Shown here: one piece after another, positions 34,027 to 45,583 of the stretch
Layout of the letters: each line of letters starts with the position of its first letter
Position numbering within the stretch: position 1 is the stretch's first letter
NCBI RefSeq assembly: GCF_035222375.1
Contig: NW_026946366.1
Location: 2,914,001 to 2,978,000 of the forward strand
DNA from: Podospora pseudocomata
Taxonomy: Eukaryota > Ascomycota > Sordariomycetes > Sordariales > Podosporaceae
Length of the DNA: 64,000 nt
Direction: 5' to 3'
Position numbers and translations under genes: made by a program
Notes under the pieces: generated by a model
What the model saw: only the letters and a program-made list of their open reading frames with translations
Databases searched by the model: none
What the model was told of the DNA's origin: nothing

Positions 34027-37000
34027 TTACCACTGCCCCTGATGCGCATACCCCTGATGGCGCCTCGACGATCTCCCCGTTCCAATATCAATCGACCTCA
34101 ACTCCTCCTCCAGGCTCAACTCCCTTCCACCACCCACCCCACCACCATTGGCATACCCGTCATTTTGATGCCGATACCCACCGTCATGATAATCATAATC
34201 ATCCATCCCTCCTCGTCTGGCAGCACTACTGCTGTGCAACTGCAGCGCGCCGCTCATATTACTATTATTATACCCCTGGGAAGGCGGCAACGCCAAAGGG
34301 ATCTTAGCCGGAGGAGGAGGCCCATTCCGTCCAATAGTCCCCTGCATGGAAGGGTGGCAATTCTCCCCGGCGCCATAGTCAAAAGTTGAGGCTCGTGGGA
34401 GATTTCTTTGGGAATTAAAGTTGTCCTGGTGAGGAGGCAGGGGAGCAAGAGGCTGAGAGTCTAAGCCAACGTTGCTGTTCCTCCTTCCGGGACCAAGACC
34501 ATTGGCGCCAGACATGACTGGTTCTGATGGTGAGAACCCAGACGAGATGGACATGCGATGGGGAGGTTTCTTTTGGAGGCGATTTCGGCCGTTGGAGACA
34601 GGCGGGGACGGAGTGAGGGAATCGAAAGAGTCAGGTGCGACGTAGCTTTGTGGACGGGGGGCGGCAGCGATGCGTAGAGGACGACGGCCGGTCGAAGATA
34701 CGGGCTGCGGTTGTGGACCACCCGGTGTAGGACGAGGAGCGGGAGATGTCTGTGTCGGCTTCTTCGCTTCCGGTTCAGGTGCCCAAGTTTCCATGGGCAA
34801 ATGGTCAGAGGGGTCAACTTCGCGACCATCGTGTGTGATGATCTTGCCAGTGGCTGCGTCGTAGTCCGGCAGAGCAGCGGTCGGGTCGTGCATGGCAGCA
34901 GCGGCGGCGGTGGGGTTGAGAACCTCGTAGCTGTCGGGGCCGAAAGGAACGCTGGACATAGCGCGGCTATCAGAGGATGGTGGTCTGGGGCTTACTGATT
35001 TGCGGCGGATGGTGTGTTGCTGCTGGGGTGGGTTGTGATGTTGCTGGGGCGGGTTGGGACTAGGGTCACGAACGGGTGGGTTGGGCGAGTATGCCCGCGA
35101 CTTGATCACTACGTTAACACTCGATGTCGATGGCCCTGCTGTGTAAGTCATGGGACTCCTGCCATGAGCAGGAGGCTGAGCGTTGTAGCTCGCCGGTGAT
35201 CCATCTTGATCGTATCTCCGAGCGACATCCATGGTTCTGCCCCTTGGGGGTGTCTCTATTTGCGCTTGTTGGTTGTACCGTCGACGACCACTGTCTTCGT
35301 TGACACGCACCGCGATCTCCTGTGAGATGTTTGGATCAATCCCAGGAATCAACGCAGCAGGCACTGGTGCAGCCGAGTAGCTGTTTGACCCATTATCGGG
35401 CTCATCTCGCCATGGCAGTGCTCTCTGGTTCTGATGGGACTCGTACGTGGGAAGGCTAGGCTCGGAATGCCGGCCATAGTTGGAAGAAGACGAGTAATCC
35501 GACGGTTCCCGCCGTGACAAGTCGGTGGAGGACATCACGTAGCCATTGGAGCTCTGATATCCCGATTGTTCCTGCATTCCAGGCGAGGTCGAACAGCGCT
35601 GGTCTTGCACGCCAGGAGAAGTCGAGTACCGCTGGTCTTGCATCCCAGGCGAGGTCGAGTACCGGTCTTGGATCCCAGGAGAAGTCGAGTACCGCTGATC
35701 TTGCATGCCTGGAGAGGTGGAGTATTGATGGTCCACTGCATTGCTCGGTCTTCTCCCTGAAATGTTCAGTGGAGCAGGGCTAGTCTGTTCAAAGTCCAGA
35801 TCATACTGTTGTTGAGATTGGCCAGGAGGCGCCCTGCCCATGCTTCTTCTGTTCGAATTAGAAGACTCGGGAGACTCGGGGACGTCTTCGACGGTGGCTT
35901 GCATGCCTCTATGTGACTGGTCATACCCGTTCGTGTCATATGAATAATGTCTAGGTGGCGGGGGTTGCTCTATAGCCTGATACTGAGAGCCAGGCAGAGC
36001 AGCTGGTGACGAGTCGGCAGCCTTGTAAGTTGGGCGCCCCGGGTAACTTGAAGGGGAGGCAGAAGCACGATGGGCCTCGTTCCTCAGAACGTCTTGTCTC
36101 ATTGTCGGCGGAGTCCCTTGAAACCCTGAATTGGGAGCAGAGTTGAGGCTAGGCCTAGACCGATGGGCGGGAGGTGGAGGAGGTCGATCGTCACTAAATT
36201 CCTGAGGTGGCTCCTGTTGTGGTGCTCCATATGGGTCACTGGGCCTAGAGTCATAGCGGTCGTACGACTGTGGGTGCTGTCCAGGGTATCTGTCCACTCT
36301 TTCCGGTGTCTGGTATTGTTGAAGGGGCGGTGGCTCTCGTCGAAGATCGGCACTACGCTCTCGACGAGGATAATGTTCCGGTGGTGGTTGCTGCTGGTAG
36401 CGCGACGACTGAGACCCATACTCAATATGCTGCAGGGGTGACTGAGACGGCACATATGATGAAATAGGATTTGGCTGAGAACGAGGCGGTGTCTCTACCG
36501 GCTCCGGCGCAGGGGCAGGTGGTGGTGGCTTTGACGACGGTGCGGGTGAGGGTGTTATCCCCCTAACCGGATCCGAAGGTAGGGGCCGCCGTTTCGGCAT
36601 GGCCCTGGGTCCCGTGGCGGCCACTGGCGCTGTCTCGGGTTGCTGCTCATTTTCTGCTAAAGAAGCTTGTTGCGGGTTTCTTGACTTGGTTGGTGCCTTG
36701 TCGGGCTTGGGGTGGTTGTCGTAGTATGTGAGTTCAAGACGGAGCTCGCCAGCATATTTACCCCTGCATTGCAGCTGGTGCCATTGATCACTCTGCCCAC
36801 CCCCATCGACAATGATATCGCGCAGGTCTATCCATGCCTCGCCTATAAGTTCGGTCTTCTTGTCGTCGTTGAACACGGACACTTTAAGCTGAAAGTAGTC
36901 TGGTGAGTCGTGAACTGTGAATCTGAGTTCTTGATCCCTGTGTGACATGACATGGTTAGTCGAGTTCACCATCCCATCTATCTAGCCTTGTGTTGCTGTG

Positions 37001-37251
37001 ACCCGAAAGATTGGGGAAACATACCATCTGGGAGTTTGACCGCCACGAATGTCGGTGCTGGTCTTCTTTGCTTCTTTCCCCAGGCGCGCAGCGCAGTAAG
37101 GATCTTGTTTTCCAATCGTCTTGCGGTTCGGTAAGTTTTTCGCCCGGTCCACCACCAAAACAAGCGTACCGATTTCTGGTCCATCGGCACTCATGTCTGA
37201 GAAGATGCCCGCCGTATGGGCGAGCGGGAGGGTTTTTGTTCTGGTGGACAT
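34027..37251 (-). CDS. C2-domain protein, Inn1/Fic1-like cytokinesis (ingression) factor
   Basis: Two exons, complement(join(34027..36937, 37025..37251)), 1045 aa. The 87-nt intron (GTATGT...CACAG, ACTAACC branch) splits the Trp of RGGQTPRW-DQELRFTV inside the C2 domain; retaining it breaks the domain. The C2 domain spans about 25-150 (GTLVLVVDRAKNLPNRKTIG, IGEAWIDLRDIIVDGG, GELRLELTYYDNHPKP). The other roughly 900 residues are disordered, Pro/Gln/Ser/Tyr-rich with many PxxP stretches suitable for SH3 partners, and contain a five-copy YSTSPG repeat (about 475-535). A single N-terminal C2 followed by a long Pro-rich tail is the layout of fungal Inn1/Fic1, which link the actomyosin ring and septum synthesis at the plasma membrane. 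The yeast proteins are much shorter, so the large tail is a filamentous-fungal elaboration. Confidence 0.88.
35566..35740 (-). repeat. Coding minisatellite: five tandem YSTSPG repeats in the C2 protein
   Basis: Five tandem units of 33-36 bp, each encoding a variant of YSTSPGMQDQR. At the DNA level, units share words such as GAAGTCGAGTACCGCTG on the + strand, so recent expansion is likely. The unit that differs (RCSTSPG) lies at the C-terminal-most copy. Confidence 0.85.
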
Positions 37252-38369
37252 TATGCCCTTATTTTTCTGTTTTGTGGCTCTTGATTGATCAAAAGAAGGG
37301 ATCGGGATTGTTTACTCGAGGGGGGCTTGGCCCAGCGGCTGTTGGTCCTTGTTTTGGGGGGGAGGGTGTTTCCAGGTTGTGCTGACGTGCGGTCCGAGGT
37401 AGGTGCCCCGCTGACAACGAGGGTCGAATGCTTGACTTCAGAAATGTGTCAAAAACGAAAGAGAAACATGAGGTCAGACTGAAGAGTTAGGCCACGACCC
37501 AGAAAGCTCAACGAAGGGAAGGAGGGAAAGAAGGAGCAGGTGCAGAAAGAAGAAAGCACCTTGATGAGAGAGCAGGTGGAAGCACAAGCGCAGGAAGCAC
37601 ACAAGCACAAGCACAAGCATCCGCACGGCAGTGGTGCCGCCCGGGCCCCCCAAACAACCGCTAGCTTGGGTTAGATCGCGCGTCTCTGCGGTGGTTGGGT
37701 GGATTCCAAGTTGGGGGATTACGTGCATTTCCACTGGATTTGGGGTGGCTGGTGCGCCCGATACCCGCGTTACCGCGCAAATCCGCGAGGCTGGGCTGAT
37801 GCCCGGAACAGGGGTTTAAAGCTGTTTCCTGATCGACCTTGCAGTGGCAGCCCCAAATCCTCGTCTCTGATTTGCACCAGCCTCTTTCCCCTTCCTGTAT
37901 CCCGACATCCCAAGATAAAGAGATTTCAACTGCAGCTTGAAACGCAACTTCCCTTTGCATCTGTTTCCAGGTTGTTTGGTTCTTCTCGGGTTATGGCGTG
38001 TCGCGACTCGTAAGCCATCCTCTGTCTCCCAAGCCACCTTGTTGACGTCTTGAACCCCACCTTGATGTTGCTTTTACCAAGAATCCACGATCTTCCCGAA
38101 ACAAAACCCCACAACTGGAGAAATCAGGAACCGGATTTCAGCTCTTGCATGTCTCTCGAGCTGGGTTCACCACTGTAAAGGTATATGTCACATGAGCTAT
38201 TTTTCCAGGTCTATATAATACCTGAAGACAGGTATATTTGATCACTGTTGTGCTAGTTTTGCTTGGATGCTACGGTAGCTACAAATGAAATATGGAGGAG
38301 ACTCGAGGTTGGATTATATTTTACAAGATTTCAGACACACTAATTTCCCGCTTCCCCACGTGTAGCAGT
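37252..38369. other. Intergenic region between the C2 gene and con-6
   Basis: Promoter side of the C2 gene (both flanking genes are on the minus strand). It includes a small CACAAG repeat near 37600-37617 and an inverted repeat ATACCTG-AAGA-CAGGTAT at 38218-38235, which lies about 135 nt past the con-6 stop. No gene is recognisable. Confidence 0.5.
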
Positions 38370-38742
38370 TTACATATTGTTGAGGCGCTCCTCGGCAGAC
38401 TTCTTAGCCTCGTCAGAGACATTAGGGTTCTTCATGGTCCTGTCCGGCCAAACCACCGTTAGCTGCCGTGTTTCGGAACGCGCGCCTCGGATGCAACGGA
38501 TCACTTACGCCTTGAGACCACCGGCAACGTTGCCTGGGTTCTTGTCCTTGGTGTCGCTGGCCTTGGGGACTACACGCGTGATTAGCAAGAGACATCGGGT
38601 GTTAATGGAGAGCACGCATACCGTCACCACCGTTGAACTCGTTGTTGAGAATTTTTTGGGAGTTATCCTTGGACTCCTTGGAGGTGTTGGGGTTGTTCAA
38701 GTTGGCCTTGTGGCCGCCGGCGATCTGAGCATCAGTAGGCAT
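38370..38742 (-). CDS. con-6: Conidiation-specific protein CON-6
   Basis: Three small exons, complement(join(38370..38439, 38509..38569, 38622..38742)), 83 aa. Introns are 52 nt (GTATGC...TGTAG) and 69 nt (GTAAGT...GACAG). The protein has two copies of the Con-6 motif: GGHKANLNNPNTSKESKDNS and GGLKATMKNPNVSDEAKKSA, joined by a short linker. Neurospora CON-6 has the same two-repeat form and is a small hydrophilic protein that accumulates in conidia; its exact activity is not established. A TATA-like TATAT on the minus strand lies at about 38832-38837, roughly 90 bp upstream of the ATG, as expected for a strongly induced developmental or stress gene. None of the exons is long, so simple ORF scanning misses the gene. 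Confidence 0.93.
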
Positions 38743-40727
38743 CCTGAAGGTTGGTTGATTGTATGGAGAGATTGCGTTTTGTGTGAGGGGTGATGAGAAT
38801 TAGTGTCTGGAAGGTGGGATCTCCCCCGGTCATATATCAACAATACCAGTTGATAGCACGATGCGGCTTGCTCGCTCAACGGGTGGCTTTGTCATGTAGA
38901 GCCAAGCTAGAGCTGACTATAGGCTTGGGCATGTTTTTTTGACGCAAGGTTCCTTGATCGGGATTGTAGAGTAGTACGTCGTGGACAAAATAACTGGCAC
39001 AGCAAAGTAGGTCAATTCGGGAGAGTAGTCCGAATCGCACTTGAAAAGATACCTAGTTAAGATGCGTTAGAGATGATTAGTTTCTAGGGCTCGGAAGATA
39101 GTTAATAGATCTTAACGAATAGTTAAAGAGGCCTATTCATTATTTAATGAGGTATAAATTAATGGCCATCACACGTTCTACTGACCAAGAGTACCTGCTA
39201 TTTTGTCCAGGACATGAGTAGGCGCTTTGCCATCGAGTCCACCGGACCCATGCAAACATCCGTAGTTGAAGCTAAAATCGATCGCTCCAGGGGGGACGGT
39301 TCTTAGATCCAGATTCCCGCAGATCTACAACTCCACGTCAATAATTAGACCGAGCGAAAAGTTCCCAACCTTGAACCGTCTTGCACCAGCTTGACGATTC
39401 TGAAGCTAAGGACTGATGATGTCAGGAAATGGGGTTCAGGAACGCTAACACAGATGTCTGTCTTTAGGAGAACAGCAATTTCGTCATGTAACGTCAATCA
39501 TAAATCTTTCGTGCCTTGAAGCCCGAGATATTCAGCTGCATCTGGATGACTGCCAAGACGGGTTCTTTGATACAACAACAATATAGGGGCGGGGTGTGTG
39601 CTTAATAGCCGATGCCCTGCTTTCCGATCTTGCATCATGTCAGCAATCAGTGAGTGATCTTCCCACCAGGTGCCGTCGTATTGGGTGCAGCAGAGCTGAC
39701 TGTGTACATATATATGTATGAGAAAGGTAACGAATGGTAACAAATGGATTTTTTGTGCAGGCCATCAACTCCAAAAAAGAGTCATTGCGTCCTCTGTGCG
39801 TCTGCCAGTGACGAGGAACTTCTTCAGCCCTACAACAAGCTCCACTGGCTGATGGGGAAGGCTAGAAACTTGGCGTTACGTCAATAGCGTCCGAGGTTCA
39901 ACCTCGCGGCAACGTCCTGTCAATCAAATTGTCGTGATAGAATGCTTACTGGCCTTCTGTCGTCTCGGTTGAGGAACAAGACCTCAGCTTTCAGCATTCA
40001 TCATGAAGTGAGGACATCCGGACGTCCCGACGGTGAGGACACGCCAACCGTGACTCGTGGAAAGCTGCGTCCAGTAGGGAGACACTGCAGCGTTGTGAGC
40101 CCCTCGGGCCGAATCTTCAGGCTCAAATATACTGTCGATCTTTGCAGATTGTGTGTCGGTAAAGAATCAGGAACTTTGGAAGTTCAAAGTCGACGCAAAA
40201 CTCTTTGGATGCCTTGTATCTTGAAGCCCAAAGAACATTTACAAAAGAAAAGTTGACATCGGACAATAAAGCCACGCTATTCCCAATCAGAAACATCTCC
40301 ACAATTTAGCGCCGTTGTCTTATCGATAAACCAAAAACCAAGCCACAGTCCCCATCTCAACGGACGCGGCGCTACTTTCCCGTTTCAGCGTTTCCCCCGT
40401 TTGGTCACCACCTGTCCACAAGGCTGAGAGCCGAATTATTGATTTTTGTCGTCACCTGCACTTGCCCACTCTTGTTGATTTGCTCGTGTGTGGTGCATAT
40501 TCAGCTCCAAACTGTCGGGTCTCCGCCTTGCGCCCCTCTCTAGCAACCGTTTTCTAGGAGGCCGTCCGGGGTAATTGGCCGATTCCCCACGTGCTAGGCA
40601 TGTTGTTTCAAGACTTTCAAAACATCACATCATCAACAACAACCTAAAACCACACCCAAGCCGATTCCAAAAATACCTCCCACGTGGCTGGCAGAGCAAG
40701 GTGGCGATTTCACTCGGTGCCTACAAC
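38743..40727. other. Long gene-free region with an AT-rich patch
   Basis: About 2 kb without a supportable gene. It holds the con-6 promoter at the left and the TMEM234-family promoter at the right. An AT-rich, TA-dinucleotide-rich patch lies at about 39050-39175 (listed separately). A 15-bp palindrome, CGAGGTT-C-AACCTCG, occurs at 39892-39906. Confidence 0.5.
39050..39175. repeat. AT-rich, TpA-rich patch, possible RIP-altered repeat remnant
   Basis: A sharply AT-rich stretch inside a GC-balanced region, dense in TpA, with the word TAGTTAA at 39054-39060, 39099-39105 and 39120-39126. In fungi with repeat-induced point mutation, old repeats decay to this composition. No second copy is seen in the window, so the origin is unproven. 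Confidence 0.35.
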
Positions 40728-41328
40728 ATGGCTGCCTCAGACATCCTCCTCTCTGACAACCCAGAGCCGAAACCTCCGGTGGTCAACTACGTCCTCTCCT
40801 TTTTGCTGGTGGGCATAGCGTGGGGGTTGACGACACCCTTCATCCGCGCCGCGGCCCGCTCCCACTCCCCTCCACCCCATCCGCTGCTCGAGTCACGCTC
40901 TGTGCAGTCGAGTGTGGTGAAGCGGAAGGTGCTCGGGGCCTTTTTTGGTGTGATGGACCTGTTGAGGAACCCGAGGTATGCGGTGCCGCTGGTGCTGAAC
41001 TTGACGGGGAGCGTGTGGTTCTTTTTGTTGATTGGGAAGGCTGGTAGGTGTCACCCCCCCTCCCCTCGTATGGGAAAGGGTAGATGGCTGGATGGTTGCT
41101 GATAGGATGATACAGAACTGAGCTTGACGGTGCCTATTGTGAATACCTGTGCGTTCTTGTTTACCGTGCTGGGTGAGTGGTGGGTGGAAGGGAAGGTTAT
41201 CAGTCGTGGTAGGGCTTGTTGCTATATTCAACTACGGCCAATAGCTAACTTGTGTACCAGATACCTTGATTGGCATGTTTTTATCCGTGGGGGGAATTGC
41301 ATTGTGTGTACAGAGCAAGAATGTTTAG
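40728..41328 (+). CDS. TMEM234-family small integral membrane protein
   Basis: Three exons, join(40728..41043, 41116..41208, 41261..41328), 158 aa. Introns are 72 nt (GTAGGT...TACAG) and 52 nt (GTAGGG...ACCAG, GCTAAC branch). Four hydrophobic segments fit the family: about 21-39 (YVLSFLLVGIAWGLTTPFI), 84-103 (YAVPLVLNLTGSVWFFLLIG), 109-127 (after LSLTVPI) and 138-154 (LIGMFLSVGGIALCVQS). The order AWGLTTPFIR, NLTGS and EWWVEGKVISRDTLIGM matches TMEM234, a DMT-like half-size transporter family of unknown substrate. The donor at 41209 is preferred over GTGAGT at 41173 because it keeps this conserved stretch intact. Start at 40728 (ACATGGC). Confidence 0.85.
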
Positions 41329-42097
41329 ATTCGTTGATGGTAGTTGGAGTACATGTATTATACATAGTCGAAGAGATTTAGCGTATCATATTGAAGCCAC
41401 TTAATGCAAGTCTGTTTTGCAATTCGACAACTATTTTCCTACGCTGCTCCCGGCAGCTCGTAAGGCTCCCCCTTTTTTGGTATCCTTTAACGTCCCCTGA
41501 CAAAATATGCTGTGTGTATGCATGTATGACCAGCCAACCCACCCGCAAGGAGCTCCTGTTCCAGACAGAGCCCCAAGCCAGTGCCAAACCATTCAACAAA
41601 TATGTACAGTTGAACTTTTTAATAACCATAACGAAACGACAAAAGAAAAAGAATAAATCCAAAACGGGGAAAATAAAACCTGTATCCCTGCGTGTGCTGA
41701 CCCGTGGTATCTTGTAATCCAATGTTTTAAAAACCCCAAACAAACCTGGAATCCATCGAAAATGTCGCCCCGAAAGAAAAAGAAGAAAAATGTTCAGAGG
41801 GAAATGGACCGTTCCCCCCATGATGCAAAGAAGAGAAGAAGAAGAGAGGAGATAATTATTTTTGTGTAGTTGACGACTCGCATCGTATCGTGTTGTTGTT
41901 GCCCCCCCTTTTTGGCCGACGGAGAATTTGGCAAGAAGGGGGGCCCCCGGGGTATCGATGTGTGTAAACATTAAGGTTTTTTCTCCGATCATGGTCGTGG
42001 GTTTCGTGAGGTATGGTGAAAAGATCGTCGAGTTGAACCGGCCGTGAACCGTGATGTGATCAGGTCGTCGTCGTCGTGACAAGTCGTGAATTAGGGA
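41329..42097. other. Convergent intergenic region, open in one frame
   Basis: 3' flanks of the TMEM234-family gene (+) and the small unknown gene (-). The minus strand is T-rich (runs around 41640-41660 and 41780-41860). The frame that continues the minus-strand gene stays open to 41378; its translation is low complexity, with Phe and Ser runs, so I regard it as 3' UTR (see findings). Confidence 0.5.
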
Positions 42098-43052
42098 TTA
42101 AGCTCTCCGAGTCCGAACCCACCGCTGCACAGCGCGGAGGCTTGGGTCTTCGTCTACCCAGCGGCCCATGGTCATGTCGGAGACCTGAAGCTCCGAGTAG
42201 ATGGCTTCGTCGGTGATGTTTGCGAGCTCCTACTTTTTGTAAGTTTTTCTGAGGGGGCAACAGGAAAAGGAGAAAAAAGAACCAGTGAAAAGTAGACGTA
42301 CAGCACGCAGTTGTTGGTCGCAGGCCCTGAGTTGGCTCTGGTTGCCAGAGTGAGGCCTGCCACCCATAAGAATCTGATCCCGCCATTCGATCCAGCGCTG
42401 CACAGCAGCCTGACGGAGATAGATCTTTTGGCCTTCGTGACGGCGAGCGTAGGCGTCAAGGAGGACTCTGTTGGGTCCATGACGTTAATACCAAGAAAAA
42501 GGGGAGGACGGATAACCAAGTTTGGAGGACGAGAAACCTACTGCTTAAGTTCGGCCTTGGCCTGCTCGTCCGCACCACCACTCGCGCGGGGGACTGTGAT
42601 GTCGGCAGCGCAGTTGAGAATGTGCTGGCCATCAAGAGCGCACTGGCGAAGTGCTGCCCATCCCTCCGTGTAGTAGTCATCCATGTCGGTAGGGTTGACC
42701 GGGGCAGCAGCAATGTAATACTGAAGAGTGCGAAAGTCGGAAAGCAACTCGGCCACGCGGGCGGTGCGGTATTCGTTGACTGGAGCTTCCCGTTAGTCTC
42801 ATAACTTCCTGAGGAGCGGTGGCCTGCCAAGGTGAAGATCGCTTTTTAGCAAGCCTCGTCGGGGGTGGCGCCTCGGTTGGATTCATGAGAGTGGCCGATG
42901 GCTTCCCGGGGGATACTGTCATAAATTTCCGATGACGCACAAGCCCATCAGAGGGGGTGGGCATTGTGTTGATAGGGCTTAGGCTTGGGTGTAGGGGGTT
43001 AAAGAGGGGGGTGTGGGTGCTAAGGGGTGAGCAACATACGTCCGTCAGACAT
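42098..43052 (-). CDS. Small conserved-looking protein, function unknown (four exons)
   Basis: Model complement(join(42098..42229, 42302..42467, 42542..42779, 43040..43052)), 182 aa. Exon 1 carries only 13 nt (Met-Ser-Asp-Gly plus one base), followed by a 260-nt intron (GTATGT...CTCCAG, GACTAAC branch). The other introns are 74 nt (GTAGGT...CAACAG) and 72 nt (GTACGT...AAGTAG). I do not recognise the family. The product is mostly helical: VAELLSDFRTLQYYIAAAPV with DMDDYYTEGWAALRQCALDG, then a Gln/Arg-rich helix (RRHEGQKIYLRQAAVQRWIE), and a C-terminal ITDEAIYSELQVSDMTMGRW segment. The consistent frame across three junctions supports the gene; the first exon is the least certain part, as a further exon could lie in the long intron. 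Confidence 0.65.
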
Positions 43053-45583
43053 GGTAGCGGTCAGGTTTTGGAGAACTGAAAGTCGAGTGTCGAAGAAGGG
43101 TGAATATACAGGGTCAAGGAATGATTGAGTTCGATGGCAAGAGCTGCTCGTTATCTCGAACTTGGTGAAAAGCAAGGCAGGAGTGAGAAAAAAAGATGGT
43201 TGATGCTGGGAAAACAAGGAAGGCCAGGAGGATGGGAGTATGCTGCACTCTATGCAAGACACAAGAGATATCAAGTCTGAAAAGAGAAGAGATTGGCGCT
43301 CAATCGCTGAGTGAAGGTGATGATGGCTTGGTTGTGTCCTGTGGACGGCAACTGGGGGCGAACCCCATTGACTTTATGTAGATGTCTCGACATGGTGGAT
43401 ATCAAACCGTTGAGGGGATCAAGACCAAAGACATCGCAAGGAGGACTCCGAATCAGAGTTCCCCCTAGAGGTACGTATCTTGGACGGGGTCAATGTGTGT
43501 GAGTGTGTGAGTGCGTGAGTGAGATGGCAGCATGCACGTTGTCGCGATAAACCCGGGACTAAGTCCCGGAGTATTTCGACAGCATGACTACGTCAAAGGC
43601 TTGGGTAAGTCTATACCCGCAGAGAGGACAGATTAGATCATCAGCCGCTTGATGCCCAGCCTGCAGGCCGGTGCCCTGTCGCACGAGGAGGGAGATGCAT
43701 CGCCATGTTAGTGGAGGAGAGGTTTGATGGAGGTGGAGTGTCGAGATGCTACGTCGATTTCCTGCTATCCATGTGCCTTGCATTCCATTCCTCGTAGGGA
43801 TAAGGCCCCTACCTAGCTGGGCAGTGTTGTACCGTGAGTCCACACCCCTTTGTCCGTAATACCGAATGAATGCACGGCCTTGAACCTCCACCTCACCCAC
43901 CGCTGCAAGGCCTGAGATGTGAGAGGCTGGAGAGGGACGATGGAGGCAGCAGAATGACGGCGGCACACGGCTGCAACGGTGTGATTTCAGACGGGCCCTG
44001 GTCAGGCTGGACAAGAGCTGCAGGTCCAATGCAGCCTCCTATCGTTTGGGCGGCATCTCACGGCCAAAGGCTGTGGAAATGCCTTGAAGGGTTCGATATG
44101 GGACAAAAAGAGCCTCTCGGGCCCTGTCCTGGTGGCTTTGGATGGTTGTGCACCGTGATGTTGACAGGGGGGTCCCCGAAACGGCAGTTCTAACGAGTAT
44201 TCAGCGACGCCACAGTAGATGGGCTAAACCGCTTTCGGGCCTCCCCGGTGATGGCCAGAACGGCCAGAACTCTCCGTGGAGGCAGCTTGCTGTGGCTCAA
44301 GACTTCGGCAGCCAATGGCCTTCCTAGCCGTGTTGCCCAACAACTCCCAACACCGTTGCCGAACCAAGCTGAAGCAGCAGAAAACATCAATGGTGCAGTT
44401 TTGTCATTCGATTCCAGGGCCAAATGTGAGCAAGTGGGAGGGACCGTCTTCCTTGGATAACCGTTTTTGGACTTTCTCGAAGTGTCTCGGACTGGTGATG
44501 ACGCTGTTTTGCGGTGTGAGGACGGGACGAACGGCAAGCGACGCCGTTGAGAGAGGCTTGAGAGGCTTGAAGCAGCCTTGGAGGGGATCCACGACCCCTC
44601 CTTCCATCCGCCAAACGGGAGACGACTTTCTCGCCAAGTCCACGAAGAAGGCTGCTTGTCAGCTTCTCAGGGCCCTCTGGTCGACCTGCAGCAGCGTGCA
44701 TCGACCTCTCACAATCCTTCCCACGCACCCGGATAACCTTGCCCCCATGAACTATGCACTCATCGTCCGAACTCTTCTGCCACACTAATCCCCAACATGC
44801 CTAACCCGATCCCACGCACTCGGGTAGAATCCGAATTTGAGAGGCAGCTTTGTGGGTCCCTGCATGTAATTCCAAGTTGAAACCGACCAGAGTCGAAACG
44901 TCGATGAGGACCATCCCCAGATCCTGGCCGCTTTGCTGGCGGCCCAGAAGCCACACACAAGAGCCGCTTGTTGACAACCGCACCAGTGGCATCTATTCCC
45001 GCATCTCCCGCCGTTGCTCCCGTCCAGGTTGCCACCGCGTGGTTTGGTCCGCGTGGGCCGCAGGAATAGGTAACTGCCCCGTCAGCAAAAGCAAAAGTAT
45101 GTTGATGCGGTCACTGTCCGCCCAGTTGCGTTGAGGGTCTCGGTTCAGAGGCACGAAGCTAGTGGGTAGATATCTGGCTGTTTCACACCGCAGCACGCAC
45201 CCACAACGAGGAACGTCTTCAGCCTTCAAACGGTAAGCCACACTGGATACGACACAGGGCACACGGCTACGAGGCTACGCCCATTGTGACATGGTTGAAT
45301 CTTGGACCGGTCTATTTTGGACGCTCTTTCCTGCATGCTGCATATGATAGATTCTATGGCACGAGTGAATGAACCGTAGCACAAAACAACGCGCGGGATG
45401 TGGATATAGGGGGTCCAAAAACCTCACCATATCATACCTGATTTTCTTGTCTACTCCCCCACTCCCTCATTCCCTCAGCCTGACCTTCCAAGAGCCCACA
45501 GCGAATCAGCACCTGGCATCCTGCCTGGTCGGCCGCGGCACTACACCCACTTTCCCCCGAGGTAGTATTTTCTCTCCATCACC
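43053..45583. other. Long gene-free region
   Basis: About 2.5 kb between the promoter of the 42-43 kb gene and the 3' end of the proteasome gene. Open frames overlap on both strands without domains. A GTGTGAGT-type repeat lies at about 43495-43525 and a hairpin CCGGGAC-TAA-GTCCCGG at 43554-43570. No RNA gene is recognised. Confidence 0.5.

Noticed and set aside
41173-41260. Alternative donor GTGAGT at 41173 for the second intron of the TMEM234-family gene
   Set aside because: It would delete EWWVEGKVISR, which is conserved in the family; the GTAGGG donor at 41209 keeps it in frame.
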